Source of the DNA: Anatilimnocola aggregata
Lineage (GTDB): Bacteria; Planctomycetota; Planctomycetia; Pirellulales; Pirellulaceae
Length of the DNA: 64,000 bases
Assembly: GCF_007747655.1 (NCBI RefSeq)
Contig: NZ_CP036274.1
Coordinates: forward strand, 3,162,001 to 3,226,000
Reading direction: 5' to 3'
Shown here: positions 52,243 to 61,312 of the stretch, piece after piece
Layout: every line of letters starts with the position of its first letter
Numbering within the stretch: position 1 is the stretch's first letter
Notes under the pieces: model-generated
What the model saw: the letters and a program-made list of their open reading frames with translations, nothing else
Told to the model about the DNA's origin: nothing
Database searches by the model: none
Made by a program: the position numbers and the translations under genes

Positions 52243-55203
52243 ATGCAGCGAATCACTTTCGTTCTCCTCCTCATCGCACTCTCGCTGACGCAATCGTTGG
52301 CCGAAGATACCTCTGCGCCGGTGCCCACCAAAGTGGCTGCTTCGCGCATGAAAGTGCCCGAGGGCTTTCACGTGTCGTTGTTCGCGGGGGAGCCCGACAT
52401 CGTTCAGCCCATTGCCTTCACCTTCGACGACCGCGGTCGGCTGTGGGTCGTGGAGTGCCTGTCGTATCCGCAATGGTCGAAGACAGGGGAGGGGAGAGAC
52501 CGCGTTACGATTCTGGAAGATCGCGACGGCGACGGCACGTTCGACGAGAAGACCATTTTCTATGACAAGGGAGTGAATCTGTCGGGTATTGAGTGGGGCT
52601 ATGGTGGCGTCTGGCTGACCGCAGTGCCGAACCTGATCTTCATTCCCGATCGCAATGGCGACGATAAGCCCGATGGCGAGCCGGTCGTTGTGCTGAACGG
52701 CTTCGATCTGGCGGCGAAGCACAACGTGGTGAATGGCCTGGCCTGGGGCCCGGATGGTTACTTGTATGGCCTCAATGGCATTCTCTCGAACTCGCGCGTT
52801 GGTCGCCCCGGACAGCCCGATGCAGAGCGCAAGCCGATTAACTGCGGTGTGTGGCGAGTCGATCCAAAGACTCACGAATTCGAACCGTTCGCCTATGGCA
52901 CGACTAACCCCTGGGGACTCGATTGGAACGAACACGGCCAGCTGTTCATTACCAATTGTGTAATCAAGCACTTGTTCCATGTCGTGCAAGGGGGGCACTA
53001 CGAACGGATGTTCGGGCAGGATCTGAGCCCGCGGTCGTATGGGCTGATTCAAAGTTGTGCCGATCACCTTCACTGGGGTGGCGGGCATTGGACCAGTTCG
53101 CGCGGCGGGCAGGGGATTCACAACGATGCCGGTGGCGGCCACGCTCACAGCGGTTGTTTGATTTATCAAGGCGACGCCTGGCCCGAAGCCTATCGCAATC
53201 GCGTTTATGCCTGCAACATCCACGGCGCGCGCGTGAACCAGGATCGTCTCGAACCTCACGGCAGCGGCTATGTCGCCAAGCATGAGCCCGACTTCTTGCA
53301 TGCCGGCGATCCGTGGTTTCGCGGCTTGGCTGTCAAGCAAGGGCCCGATGGCAGTGTTTATATGACCGATTGGTGCGATACGGGCGAATGTCACGACTAC
53401 ATCGAATGCGATCACTCGAATGGTCGCATCTACAAAATCACGCACGGCACTGCCAAGGCTAAGTCGCCAGCACTGCAAACCAATCAGCTCGAACTCGCGA
53501 AGCAGGCACTGAGCAAGAACGAATGGCTGGCGCGGCATGCTCGGCGGCGACTGCAAGAAATGGCTGCGACCGACGAACTCGATAAGGTTGTCGTGCGCGA
53601 AGCGCTCATCACCGAGTTAGTTACCGGAGAAAACGAGCATGGCAAACTGCGGGCGCTCTGGGCGCTGCAAGCGACTCGGCAGATCATCGATGCCGATCTT
53701 CGCGGCGCGATGCGCGACGAAAACGCCTACGTAAGAACTTGGGCCGTCACACTCGCCGTTGATTCGCCCAAGGCCAAAAACCCGCACCTCGACATGTTGC
53801 TGCGATTGGCAGCCGAGGATCGTGCGCCGCAAGTGCGTCTGGCATTAGCGTCAGCGCTGCAACGATTGACGGCGAAGGAACGACTGCCGCTGGCAACGCG
53901 ACTCGTCGCGCACGAGGAAGATGCCGGTGACCACCACATTCCGCTGATGCTCTGGTATGGCATCGAGCCGATTGCCGGCGAGATGCCCGCTGAAATGTAC
54001 AAACTGCTCGCCGAGTGTCGCATTCCGCTCGTGCGGCAACATCTGGTGCGCCGCTTGCTCGAAGAAGATCCCGGCGACCAGCGTTTGGCAACTCTGATCG
54101 AAACGCTTGGCAATGTCCGCGATGCCCAGGTGCAACTTGATCTGCAGCGTGGCATTCTGCTGGCCCTCGAGGGCCGCCGCAGTGTGCCGATGCCCATGAC
54201 CTGGCCCGCAGTCTTCGAAACCCTCAGCGATAGTCGCACTGTGGATGTACAAGATCACGCCGTGGCGCTGGCCGTGAAGTTTGACGATGCTGCCGTCATC
54301 GCCAAGTTGAAAAAGCAACTCGTCGATATGGGGCAGGACTTGGGCACCCGTCAGCAGGCCCTGGCTTTGATTCTCACAAAGCTTCCGGTCGAATTGCCGG
54401 TGACGCTGCACGGCTTGCTGCGCGAGCCGGCGATTCGCGCTCAAGCGATCAAAGCGCTCGCGGCTTACAACCACCCGGGCACGCCGGCGGAACTTGTCAA
54501 TCTTTATGGTTCGCTGACAGAAGCGGAACGAGCTGATGTCGTGCAGACGCTGGCCTCGCGCCCCGCCTATGCCGTCGCGCTCCTCTCTGCGGTTCAAGAG
54601 AAGAAACTGCCGCGGACCGACATCACCGCTGGTGTTCTTCGCCAACTGCAGGCTTTGAACCATAAAGACGTTGCCGCGAAGCTCGAAGCAATCTGGGGGA
54701 CGATTCGTCCAGCTGCCGAAGACAAGAAAGAACTCGCGGCCAAATACAAGTCGCTATTGACGACGGAAACACTCGCGACTGCCAACGCCTCACATGGTCG
54801 CGCCATCTTTGCCAAGAACTGTGCCAGCTGTCATAAGCTGTTCGACGAAGGTGGGAAGATGGGTCCGGATCTGACCGGTTCGCAGCGGACGAATCTCGAC
54901 TACGTCCTTGAAAACGCCCTCGATCCCAGTGCGGTCGTGCCGCGCGATTACCAGGTGACGACCTTTCTGCTCGACAACGGCCGCGTGGTGCAAGGGATCG
55001 TCCTCCGCGAAACCGCCGTCGCCGTGACCGCGCAAACGCCCAACGAAGTCCTGACCATTCCCGTCAGCACCATCGAAGAGCGCAAGCTTTCAAAGCTTTC
55101 GATGATGCCCGAAGGAATCTTTCAGCGACTGAGCGACAACGACGTTCGTGACCTGGTCGCTTACCTTGCCAGTTCCAGGCAAGTCCCGCTGCCCATGCAA
55201 TAA
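52243..55203 (+). CDS. PVC-type heme-binding CxxCH protein with dehydrogenase-like propeller and HEAT repeats
   Basis: The 986-residue product has a signal peptide (ITFVLLLIALSLTQSLA). Residues about 30-410 form the membrane-bound dehydrogenase-like propeller typical of the family (HVSLFAGEPDIVQPIAFTFD, GLAWGPDGYLYGLNG, GGHAHSGCLIYQGDAWP). HEAT-like helical repeats fill about 440-780. A c-type cytochrome domain follows, with KNCASCHKLFDEGGKMGPDL and DPSAVVPRDYQVTTF, ending in LSDNDVRDLVAYLAS. Such proteins are strongly expanded in planctomycetes and verrucomicrobia and are thought to oxidise sugars or related substrates in the periplasm, though few have been studied. Confidence 0.9.
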   Translation: MQRITFVLLLIALSLTQSLAEDTSAPVPTKVAASRMKVPEGFHVSLFAGEPDIVQPIAFTFDDRGRLWVVECLSYPQWSKTGEGRDRVTILEDRDGDGTFDEKTIFYDKGVNLSGIEWGYGGVWLTAVPNLIFIPDRNGDDKPDGEPVVVLNGFDLAAKHNVVNGLAWGPDGYLYGLNGILSNSRVGRPGQPDAERKPINCGVWRVDPKTHEFEPFAYGTTNPWGLDWNEHGQLFITNCVIKHLFHVVQGGHYERMFGQDLSPRSYGLIQSCADHLHWGGGHWTSSRGGQGIHNDAGGGHAHSGCLIYQGDAWPEAYRNRVYACNIHGARVNQDRLEPHGSGYVAKHEPDFLHAGDPWFRGLAVKQGPDGSVYMTDWCDTGECHDYIECDHSNGRIYKITHGTAKAKSPALQTNQLELAKQALSKNEWLARHARRRLQEMAATDELDKVVVREALITELVTGENEHGKLRALWALQATRQIIDADLRGAMRDENAYVRTWAVTLAVDSPKAKNPHLDMLLRLAAEDRAPQVRLALASALQRLTAKERLPLATRLVAHEEDAGDHHIPLMLWYGIEPIAGEMPAEMYKLLAECRIPLVRQHLVRRLLEEDPGDQRLATLIETLGNVRDAQVQLDLQRGILLALEGRRSVPMPMTWPAVFETLSDSRTVDVQDHAVALAVKFDDAAVIAKLKKQLVDMGQDLGTRQQALALILTKLPVELPVTLHGLLREPAIRAQAIKALAAYNHPGTPAELVNLYGSLTEAERADVVQTLASRPAYAVALLSAVQEKKLPRTDITAGVLRQLQALNHKDVAAKLEAIWGTIRPAAEDKKELAAKYKSLLTTETLATANASHGRAIFAKNCASCHKLFDEGGKMGPDLTGSQRTNLDYVLENALDPSAVVPRDYQVTTFLLDNGRVVQGIVLRETAVAVTAQTPNEVLTIPVSTIEERKLSKLSMMPEGIFQRLSDNDVRDLVAYLASSRQVPLPMQ

Positions 55204-55235
55204 AAAGCGAGAAAGGGTGGCTGAACTAACTTCGC

Positions 55236-56165
55236 CTAACTCACCGGGCTCACAAAATCGTCGGGTTTGATCGCCAGGATGGAAGTCTTGAGTTGGGGCA
55301 GCACTTCTTCGGCGGTGTTGCCGAGCAGCGCGCCGGCGATTCCTTGGCGGGCGACGGTTCCCATGACGACAAGGTCGAAATTGTGCGTGTTGGCGAACGC
55401 CGGGATGTGTGTGTTGGGCAGGCCGCGAACCAAATTCAGGTGCAACTCAGCCGGCTTCTCGGCAAGGGTGGCTGCGAGTGCCTGTAGGCCTTCTTCCCCC
55501 AGCTTGCGCGTGGCCTCTTCAATATCTTTGAACTCCGCGGCCGACATGTAATCTTTTACTAGCCCTTCGCCATAAATGGCCCAGCAGTGCATGGCAGTCA
55601 AACTTGCCCCCAGCTTGACGGCCAGGTGAGCGGCAGCAGCCATGATTTTTTGATTGAGGGCAATGTGCTTCTGATCTTCGGCAGCAGCATCGAGGGCGAC
55701 GAGGATCTTCTTGGGCGACGTGTTGGCCTCTTGCTGCGAGACGAGCAGCACCGAGCTCGGACATTTGCGCAGTAGTTCCCACGCAGTATCGCCGATGCCA
55801 CCAGCGCGGCGGCTATGCGGGCCCTTGGCTTGCAGAATCACGAGGTCGTGTTTGCCAGCCAGCACCTCCTTGATGACCGCGGTGCCGGTTTTTCCTTCGG
55901 CAACCACCGGCGCTACCGGTCGCCCGCGCTTTACGGCTTGTTCGCCCGCCAGCATGCTAAGGGCCGATTCTTTTTGCGACTTTAATTGCCGGCGAATTTC
56001 GTCGGCCTTGCCACCGAGCATCTTCCAAGTCCACCCTTGATCGGGCAGCACGTCGATCAGCGTGATCGTGGCTGTAGGCTCCGCCAAAGCGATCGCCAGA
56101 TCGATCTCTGGCAGGGCAGGGTGGAGGGCATCGATGAGAGCCAGTGGTTTTTGATAAGCGGGCAT
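55236..56165 (-). CDS. Tandem-domain universal stress protein
   Basis: With the ATG at 56165 (MPAYQKPLALIDALHPALPE) the product has 309 residues and two UspA-like domains. The second ends with VMGTVARQGIAGALLGNTAEEVL, the ATP-binding G-2x-G-9x-G(S/T)-type motif of Usp proteins; the first carries a degenerate version in KGPHSRRAGGIGDTAWELL, where the Gly spacing is partly kept. The family responds to starvation and oxidative stress. It is adjacent to, and on the same strand as, the aminotransferase gene (about 80 bp between), which may or may not be co-transcribed. Confidence 0.88.
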   Translation of the reverse strand: MPAYQKPLALIDALHPALPEIDLAIALAEPTATITLIDVLPDQGWTWKMLGGKADEIRRQLKSQKESALSMLAGEQAVKRGRPVAPVVAEGKTGTAVIKEVLAGKHDLVILQAKGPHSRRAGGIGDTAWELLRKCPSSVLLVSQQEANTSPKKILVALDAAAEDQKHIALNQKIMAAAAHLAVKLGASLTAMHCWAIYGEGLVKDYMSAAEFKDIEEATRKLGEEGLQALAATLAEKPAELHLNLVRGLPNTHIPAFANTHNFDLVVMGTVARQGIAGALLGNTAEEVLPQLKTSILAIKPDDFVSPVS

Positions 56166-56247
56166 GGGAGTGGATTCGTGGAGAGAAAGTAGACTCAATT
56201 GATCGCAGTCCTCAACATACCAAATTGCAGTGAAGATTGCGGGCGAG

Positions 56248-57351
56248 TTAACTACGGGCTAGCCGCTGCAGCACTTCTACTCCGCGAGCGAGCGTAGCTT
56301 CTGATGCGGCGTAGCTGATGCGGAAGTGGCTGTCGCGACCGCTGAAGATATTGCCGGGAATGATGAGCAGTTGATTCTCGATGGCCTTGGCGACGAACTG
56401 TGCGCCACTGGCGATGGGCGCTTTGGGAAAGACGTAGAAAGCGCCGCCGGGAACGGTCAGTTCGTACATGTCTTTCAGCCCGTTCACCACGAAGTCGCGC
56501 TTCTGCTTGTAGGCCGTGACGTGCGCGCTCATGTCGACGTCCATCGCCACCGCGCCGGCCCATTGCACGGGCTGCGGGGCGCAGACGAACGTGTACTGCT
56601 GCAGCTTGACCATCGTGTCGATCACTTCGGCCGGTCCGTGGACGAAGCCGAGCCGCCAGCCGGTCATGCCATGGCTCTTGCTGAAGCCGTCGATTACCAG
56701 CGTGTTGGGGTTGTACTTGGCCGGCGAAACGAAAGGCTGGTCGTAGCAAAAGCTGCGATAGATCTCGTCGCTCAACAAGCAGATGTTCCGCTCGGCAGCC
56801 AGTTCGGCCAGCCCGCGAACTTCCTCCTCGCTGGCGATCACTCCCGTCGGATTGGCCGGGCTGTTGAGCAGAATCAGTTTGGTCCGGGGTGTGATGGCGG
56901 CCTTTACCTTGGCCAGATCGATGCGGAAGTCGGGGTAGGTATCGATGATGACTGGTTTGCCGCCGGCCAGTTGCGTTAGCGAGGTGTACATCACGAAGTA
57001 AGGATCGAAGACGATCACTTCGTCACCCGGATTGATTAACGACCACATCGCCAGGGCCAGGCCGCCGCTGGTGCCGCTAGAAACAAAAACCTTGCGGTCA
57101 GCGTGACCATATTCGGCATCGATCCGCTGCTGCAACTTATCGCGCAGGACCGGCATGCCTTGGGTCAGAGCGTAGGCGTTCTTGCCTTTCTTGATCGCAT
57201 CAATGCAGGCTTCTTTGATCGGCTCGGGCACATCGAAGTCGGGCTGCCCGATCGAGAGATTGATCGGATCCTTCATCTTCGCGGCTAATTCAAAAACTTT
57301 GCGAATACCGCTGCTATCAAACGCGCGGGTCCGATCGGCAATCCAAGACAT
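56248..57351 (-). CDS. Class I/II PLP aminotransferase (aspartate aminotransferase-like)
   Basis: The 367-residue product has LSIGQPDFDVPEP near the start, VSSGTSGGLALAMW for cofactor phosphate, LNSPANPTGVIAS, LLSDEIYRSFCYD with the pyridine-binding Asp, and VIDGFSKSHGMTGWRLGF with the Schiff-base Lys. The C-terminal HFRISYAASE includes the substrate-carboxylate Arg. The profile fits the Igamma subgroup of aspartate/alanine-type aminotransferases. It is distinct from the probable DapL at 13784. Confidence 0.88.
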   Translation of the reverse strand: MSWIADRTRAFDSSGIRKVFELAAKMKDPINLSIGQPDFDVPEPIKEACIDAIKKGKNAYALTQGMPVLRDKLQQRIDAEYGHADRKVFVSSGTSGGLALAMWSLINPGDEVIVFDPYFVMYTSLTQLAGGKPVIIDTYPDFRIDLAKVKAAITPRTKLILLNSPANPTGVIASEEEVRGLAELAAERNICLLSDEIYRSFCYDQPFVSPAKYNPNTLVIDGFSKSHGMTGWRLGFVHGPAEVIDTMVKLQQYTFVCAPQPVQWAGAVAMDVDMSAHVTAYKQKRDFVVNGLKDMYELTVPGGAFYVFPKAPIASGAQFVAKAIENQLLIIPGNIFSGRDSHFRISYAASEATLARGVEVLQRLARS

Positions 57352-57516
57352 GGCAACCTGCGTGGCTTAGAGAAGACAGGGCCCACAATTGAACCCTAAT
57401 TCATAGGGAGCCAGCGGGCCGGGAGTTGCGGAAAGAACCAAGTAGTATCCAGCGATTCTCCATTTTCGGCAAGCCGGGGGACTGAAAACTGTGAATTTGC
57501 GCTGAATGGCTGGTTT

Positions 57517-57532
57517 TGGAAGAGTATTTGCA
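57517..57532 (+). promoter_or_regulatory. Candidate sigma-54 promoter (weaker -24)
   Basis: TGGAAGAGTATTTGCA shows GG at 57518-57519 and GC at 57530-57531 with exactly ten bases between, and a perfect TTTGCA -12 element; the -24 element is TGGAAG rather than TGGCAC. It is 60 bp upstream of the Pro-rich secreted protein gene. It is weaker than the other three candidates. Confidence 0.45.
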
Positions 57533-57591
57533 TCGCTACAATCACCCCATCTTCGCACCCTTAACATGTCTCATGTGACAAGGAGAAGACC

Positions 57592-58020
57592 ATGTTTTGC
57601 AATCTGAACTTCATTTCGACGATCCTGCTTGCTGGCTTCACCGCCGCCATCGCAGCTGGTCAACAACCAGCCAGCGATGATCCGTTCGCTCCTGCGCCGA
57701 CAGTGCCGACGACTAATCAACCCGCTCCAGCGAATCCTGACGATCCTTTTGCCCCGACTCCTAAACCAGCACTGCCGCCTGTTGTTCCAGCGCCAGGTCC
57801 AGGCATTGTTCCGCCACCTCAACCGCGCGTTCAGCCTGTTCCAACACCGCAACCGGCGAACCCCGCCCCGGTCAACCCCGATGCCGAGGGTGCCAACGAC
57901 GGTAACGGAGTGATCGTTGCTTCGCCGGGACGTTTCGCACCCTGGGGCAACACCAAGGGGACCTGGGTTCCCTTTTATTACAACAAACAGTGGCACCTCT
58001 ATCGCAGCTGGTGCCAATAA
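57592..58020 (+). CDS. Small secreted Pro/Ala/Asn-rich protein
   Basis: The 142-residue product is preceded by AAGGAGAAG. It has a signal peptide (LNFISTILLAGFTAAIAA) and then about 75 residues dominated by Pro, Ala, Thr and Asp, with the repeated word DDPFAPxP (DDPFAPAP, DDPFAPTP). The last 40 residues are different: GRFAPWGNTKGTWVPFYYN..WHLYRSWCQ, aromatic and ending in Cys-Gln. It may be an envelope protein with a flexible stalk and an aromatic end. The Cys-rich gene follows 95 bp downstream behind two terminator-like hairpins. Confidence 0.75.
   Translation: MFCNLNFISTILLAGFTAAIAAGQQPASDDPFAPAPTVPTTNQPAPANPDDPFAPTPKPALPPVVPAPGPGIVPPPQPRVQPVPTPQPANPAPVNPDAEGANDGNGVIVASPGRFAPWGNTKGTWVPFYYNKQWHLYRSWCQ
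57991..58006 (+). promoter_or_regulatory. Candidate sigma-54 promoter inside the end of the Pro-rich gene
   Basis: TGGCACCTCTATCGCA carries a perfect TGGCAC -24 element and GC at 58004-58005, ten bases after GG. It overlaps the last codons of the Pro-rich gene and is 110 bp upstream of the Cys-rich gene. If used, both hairpins at 58029-58097 would lie in the leader of the Cys-rich mRNA. Confidence 0.5.
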
Positions 58021-58028
58021 CCGCTCTG

Positions 58029-58058
58029 CCAGCCGTCGAGGTGACGGCTGGAGTTTTT
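58029..58058 (+). terminator. Rho-independent terminator after the Pro-rich gene
   Basis: A 9-bp perfect stem CCAGCCGTC-GAGGT-GACGGCTGG is followed by AGTTTTT. It begins 9 bp after the TAA of the Pro-rich gene and appears to end its transcript. Confidence 0.85.
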
Positions 58059-58066
58059 GCTTGAGG

Positions 58067-58097
58067 GGCCAGGCAGGGTGCCTGGCCAGAAGTTTTT
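58067..58097 (+). terminator. Second tandem terminator-like hairpin / possible attenuator
   Basis: GGCCAGGCA-GGG-TGCCTGGCC (9-bp stem, 3-nt loop) is followed after AGAAG by TTTTT. Its T-run ends only 18 bp before the start codon of the Cys-rich gene, so a promoter upstream would need to read through it. Confidence 0.7.
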
Positions 58098-58115
58098 CCG
58101 TGGAGGGAATTTAGA

Positions 58116-58388
58116 ATGTCGAAGTATGTGAAGATGTTGGTGATGGCAGCCGCAGTGGTAATGCTGAGCAGCACCTCGGCGATGGCTTTCGGTCATCGTC
58201 GTTGCAACAGCTGCTGTGCGCCAACTTGTGCAGCACCCGTGTGCGAAGCACCAGCCCCAGCCCCAGCGCCAGCTCCTGTTTGCGAAACTTGCGCACCTTC
58301 TTGCGACACTGGTTGTTGCAAGCAAAAGCGCTGCAAGAAGCAACGCTGCCGTCGCGTTCGCTGCTGTGCTCCAGCTTGCTGCAGCTAG
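58116..58388 (+). CDS. Small secreted Cys-rich protein
   Basis: The 90-residue product is preceded by TGGAGGG. A signal peptide (KMLVMAAAVVMLSSTSAMA) leads to a mature part of about 66 residues with 16 cysteines: RRCNSCCAPTC, APVC..APVCETCAP around an APAPAPAPAP linker, then SCDTGCCKQKRCKKQRC and RVRCCAPACCS. The Cys pairs and basic residues suggest metal binding or a tightly cross-linked envelope peptide. It resembles no named metallothionein that I can recall. Terminator-like hairpins precede it and a clear terminator follows. Confidence 0.8.
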   Translation: MSKYVKMLVMAAAVVMLSSTSAMAFGHRRCNSCCAPTCAAPVCEAPAPAPAPAPVCETCAPSCDTGCCKQKRCKKQRCRRVRCCAPACCS

Positions 58389-58417
58389 TCCGACACGCAA
58401 TCCTGCCGTCAGACAAA

Positions 58418-58458
58418 GGAAGCCGCGGGCAAGGGATGCTGGCGGCTTTCTTTATTTC
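58418..58458 (+). terminator. Rho-independent terminator of the Cys-rich gene
   Basis: GGAAGCCGC at 58418-58426 pairs with GCGGCTTTC at 58442-58450 (9 bp, one G-T pair) and is followed by TTTATTTCTT. It lies 30 bp after the stop codon of the Cys-rich gene. Confidence 0.8.
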
Positions 58459-58514
58459 TTGCGGCGACAGACAAGCATCGCAGATGGCGAGGGCTAACCA
58501 GCAACGCTTCCCAA

Positions 58515-58961
58515 CTATTTGAAGGTGTTGCCCGTGTTTGATCGAATCCATTTCTCCAGATTGCTCCAAACTCGTTCATCGCCGCATACGGCATCGTCCC
58601 ACTGAACTTCCCAAGCCCCATCAGCACCAAATTGCTTTTCCATGAACTCATTCCGGAGCTTACTGTCTCGCTCCGGAAACGAAATGCCGAACGAAGTTGC
58701 GGCATCTTGAATCGCATTAGCGGCGTCGACACTACCAATCCTTCGGTACGCGTCAGCGAATAGCGAGTAGGATGGATTCCCCGGCCAGTCAGATTCGAAA
58801 AAATAATTCAGCCCGCCGTTATCGATCACACCTTGTGCGGAAAACACGAGCGCGACTGTCCGAAACGGCTCGTCCAACAAGCTAATTTCGCCGCCTGCGA
58901 CTTTGAGCTTTTCAAATGCGATGGTGCTCGCATGCTCGAGGAGTGATTCTTGGTCATTCAT
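58515..58961 (-). CDS. DMP19/DUF4375-like protein
   Basis: With the ATG at 58961 (MNDQESLLEHASTIAFEKL) the product has 148 residues; a longer upstream frame is unlikely. The segment ALVFSAQGVIDNGGLNYFFESDW with NPSYSLFADAYRRIG matches the DMP19/DUF4375 pattern (DNGGxxxFF), a small helical fold of unclear role found in many bacteria. No signal peptide is visible. The gene stands alone between the Cys-rich gene (converging) and the esterase-like gene. Confidence 0.78.
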   Translation of the reverse strand: MNDQESLLEHASTIAFEKLKVAGGEISLLDEPFRTVALVFSAQGVIDNGGLNYFFESDWPGNPSYSLFADAYRRIGSVDAANAIQDAATSFGISFPERDSKLRNEFMEKQFGADGAWEVQWDDAVCGDERVWSNLEKWIRSNTGNTFK

Positions 58962-59090
58962 GTGAAATAACGAATCGGTTGATTTTTCCGAGATGAAAAA
59001 CTGTCGGTAGATGAAACGATCACGGCAGATCGATCTGCACGACTTGATCACCGCAGAGCTGCGTCATCTTCCAAATCCTCCGCTCGCAAG

Positions 59091-61232
59091 CTACTTATCC
59101 TCGGCTGGAGTAGGTGGTTTGCGAAACTGCAACTGCTTCTTCTCCCAGCCCAGATTGCTCGCCACTTGCTGCGGCCATTCAAAGCCGGCGACATCTTGAT
59201 AGATGACGACTTGAGTCTTCTCGGCTGCCAGGGCCACCGCTTGCGGCATGTCGAGCTTGCGCTGCACGTTTAGATAGATGGGCCCATCGCGATGCGTCGT
59301 GGGCAAATCGTAGAGGTCGATGCGTTTTGCACCTGGTTCCATGATTGAGGCGTACAGCGCATTGCCACCCATCTTCCGTTGGCTTTGCAACCAGAGGGCC
59401 GCTTTGCTCAGTGTCTCGGGCGTGCGGCAAGCTTTCATGGCGGCCACAATGTCCAAGGTTTGCATTCCGTCCAAGGTTTGCCCGAGCAGATAAAACCGGC
59501 GGCGATTTTGAATCTGTTTCTTTTCCGACTGATCGAAGGCCGTCGGGCCGACGCCGCGCGGCGCGCAGTAGCTCATCACCCAGGGGAACTTTTTCAGCAT
59601 CTGTGCCGTGGATTTCCAATTCTCAGACTCTTCAGCAGTTGCGGGTGCCAGCTCGAATTCCTTGGCAAAGCCTGCCCGCAGAAGAAGTTGGAATTCTGCC
59701 CAGGCTTGATCGTCGAGCACATTCAGTACTTGCAGTTCCGGCTCTTTCAAGTCTGCCCGCCGGAACGTGAAGAGCTGCAGGCGAATTCCTTCCTGACTGG
59801 TGAACTCGCTGGTCGTCAAGCGAATGCCGTCGTGCTCTACAGTCGAAATCTCTTTGAGATCCAGCGGAGGCGAGTTCTCCGGCCAAGCGCGGAACGACTT
59901 CGCGCGCAGAAAAGCCAGGTAATCGTCGCGCAGCGTGTTCCACTCCGCAGCGGTCTTGAGCGGCTCGGGAATCACTGCAGCCGGTACAAACGTCTCGTGA
60001 ATCGTCGTGTTGATCTGATCTTCCGGCAGTTTGTCGAAGACCTTCAATTGCTCGGGCTGAAAGAACTTCTCGGTGACCTTGGTCACCTGGTCATCAGTTC
60101 CCTTCAACTGTTTGTTCAGCCAGCGGAACGCGTGTACCTGCAACTCTTGCGTATCGAGATGCCCGCCAAAGGTAATGTTCAGACCGACGTCATTCTCCTT
60201 GCCGAGCTGCGCATAGAGTGGGCGAACCTTTTGAAACGTTCGGTAAACACCGTCGAGCGGAAAGATTCGGTCCCGGTCAGTGTTGGCGATCAGCAGCGCG
60301 CGGGGGGCGACCATCGCGGCCACCTGTGGATAGTCCCACTGATAGGTGTTGACCATGAACATGCAGTCGCAGTGTCCTTCGACCGCGCCGTCGACCACAT
60401 AGTTCTGCAAATCCGTGATGCCGGCAGTTGGCACGGCACACTTGATTCGTTCATCGAGGGCCGAGATCCACCAGCTGTATGCACCGCCGCCACTGCGGCC
60501 GGTCACCCCCAGCTTTTGGCCATCGACCTCTTTGCGCGACTGCAGATAATCGAGCGCGCGGATGCAGTTCCAAGCCTCTACGCCGGCCGGCGTATAACCG
60601 CGGTTTAGCCACCACCACATGCCATAGCGATGCGTGCCGTGATGAATTCCTTCAATCTCGCCCAGTTGCAGAGTGTCGATGGTCAGGCAGACGTAGCCAT
60701 TGCGGGCGAACCAGCCGCCGTGGTGCTGGTAATGCGACTTCGAGCCGTAGGCGATGCCGTCCTTCTTGATCTGCCCATGCCCGCAAACATAGAGAACCGC
60801 CGGCAATGGCTTATCGATCGTCTTGGGAAGATACAAATTGCCCGTGACATAGAGCCCAGGGCGCGATTGGAAGTGCAACTTCTCGACCGTGAACTCTTCG
60901 TGCTCGACTTTGCCCGTAATGACCGGCTTCAAGTCCGTGCGTTCAGGGAGTGGATCGAGACCGAGCATCTCGTGTAGTTGTCGGCGCAGTTCGACTTCGC
61001 GTGTTTTCCAATCCGCTGCCGTCTTCACGTCGTTCAAGCAAGCTTGCTGCAGTCGCTCGGTCTCTAGTCGAAAATATTCGGCGAGCATCTCGTCGCCGCG
61101 CTTGGTGTCCAACTTCGCGACGGCAGGTTTAGCCGCTTGCTGCTCTTGGGCTGAGCAGGGCAGGGGAGGGAAGCAGGCCGCTGCGAAGAAAGAGCCAGCC
61201 AGCAAGACGCAGCGAAATAAACGGTAATCCAT
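59091..61232 (-). CDS. Secreted alpha/beta hydrolase, acetylxylan-esterase-like
   Basis: With the ATG at 61232 (MDYRLFRCVLLAGSFFAA) the product has 713 residues and a signal peptide. An N-terminal helical part with the motif LRRQLHEMLGLDPLPERTDL precedes the hydrolase domain (about residues 130-400). The nucleophile lies in KLGVTGRSGGGAYSWW, the acid in NTDRDRIFPLDGVYR and the His in FGGHLDTQEL. The 300-residue C-terminal region repeats some hydrolase-like features without an obvious second catalytic set. Such proteins in planctomycetes are annotated as acetylxylan-esterase-like or prolyl-oligopeptidase-like, acting on plant or algal polysaccharide decorations; the substrate is unproven. Confidence 0.82.
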   Translation of the reverse strand: MDYRLFRCVLLAGSFFAAACFPPLPCSAQEQQAAKPAVAKLDTKRGDEMLAEYFRLETERLQQACLNDVKTAADWKTREVELRRQLHEMLGLDPLPERTDLKPVITGKVEHEEFTVEKLHFQSRPGLYVTGNLYLPKTIDKPLPAVLYVCGHGQIKKDGIAYGSKSHYQHHGGWFARNGYVCLTIDTLQLGEIEGIHHGTHRYGMWWWLNRGYTPAGVEAWNCIRALDYLQSRKEVDGQKLGVTGRSGGGAYSWWISALDERIKCAVPTAGITDLQNYVVDGAVEGHCDCMFMVNTYQWDYPQVAAMVAPRALLIANTDRDRIFPLDGVYRTFQKVRPLYAQLGKENDVGLNITFGGHLDTQELQVHAFRWLNKQLKGTDDQVTKVTEKFFQPEQLKVFDKLPEDQINTTIHETFVPAAVIPEPLKTAAEWNTLRDDYLAFLRAKSFRAWPENSPPLDLKEISTVEHDGIRLTTSEFTSQEGIRLQLFTFRRADLKEPELQVLNVLDDQAWAEFQLLLRAGFAKEFELAPATAEESENWKSTAQMLKKFPWVMSYCAPRGVGPTAFDQSEKKQIQNRRRFYLLGQTLDGMQTLDIVAAMKACRTPETLSKAALWLQSQRKMGGNALYASIMEPGAKRIDLYDLPTTHRDGPIYLNVQRKLDMPQAVALAAEKTQVVIYQDVAGFEWPQQVASNLGWEKKQLQFRKPPTPAEDK

Positions 61233-61312
61233 ACAAGGTTCCTTCAGACGGTCGCGCGAAGCGCAGGAGGGAGCCGCTATGGTGGGATAACCTTGCCGCG
61301 AATGCAAGTCTT

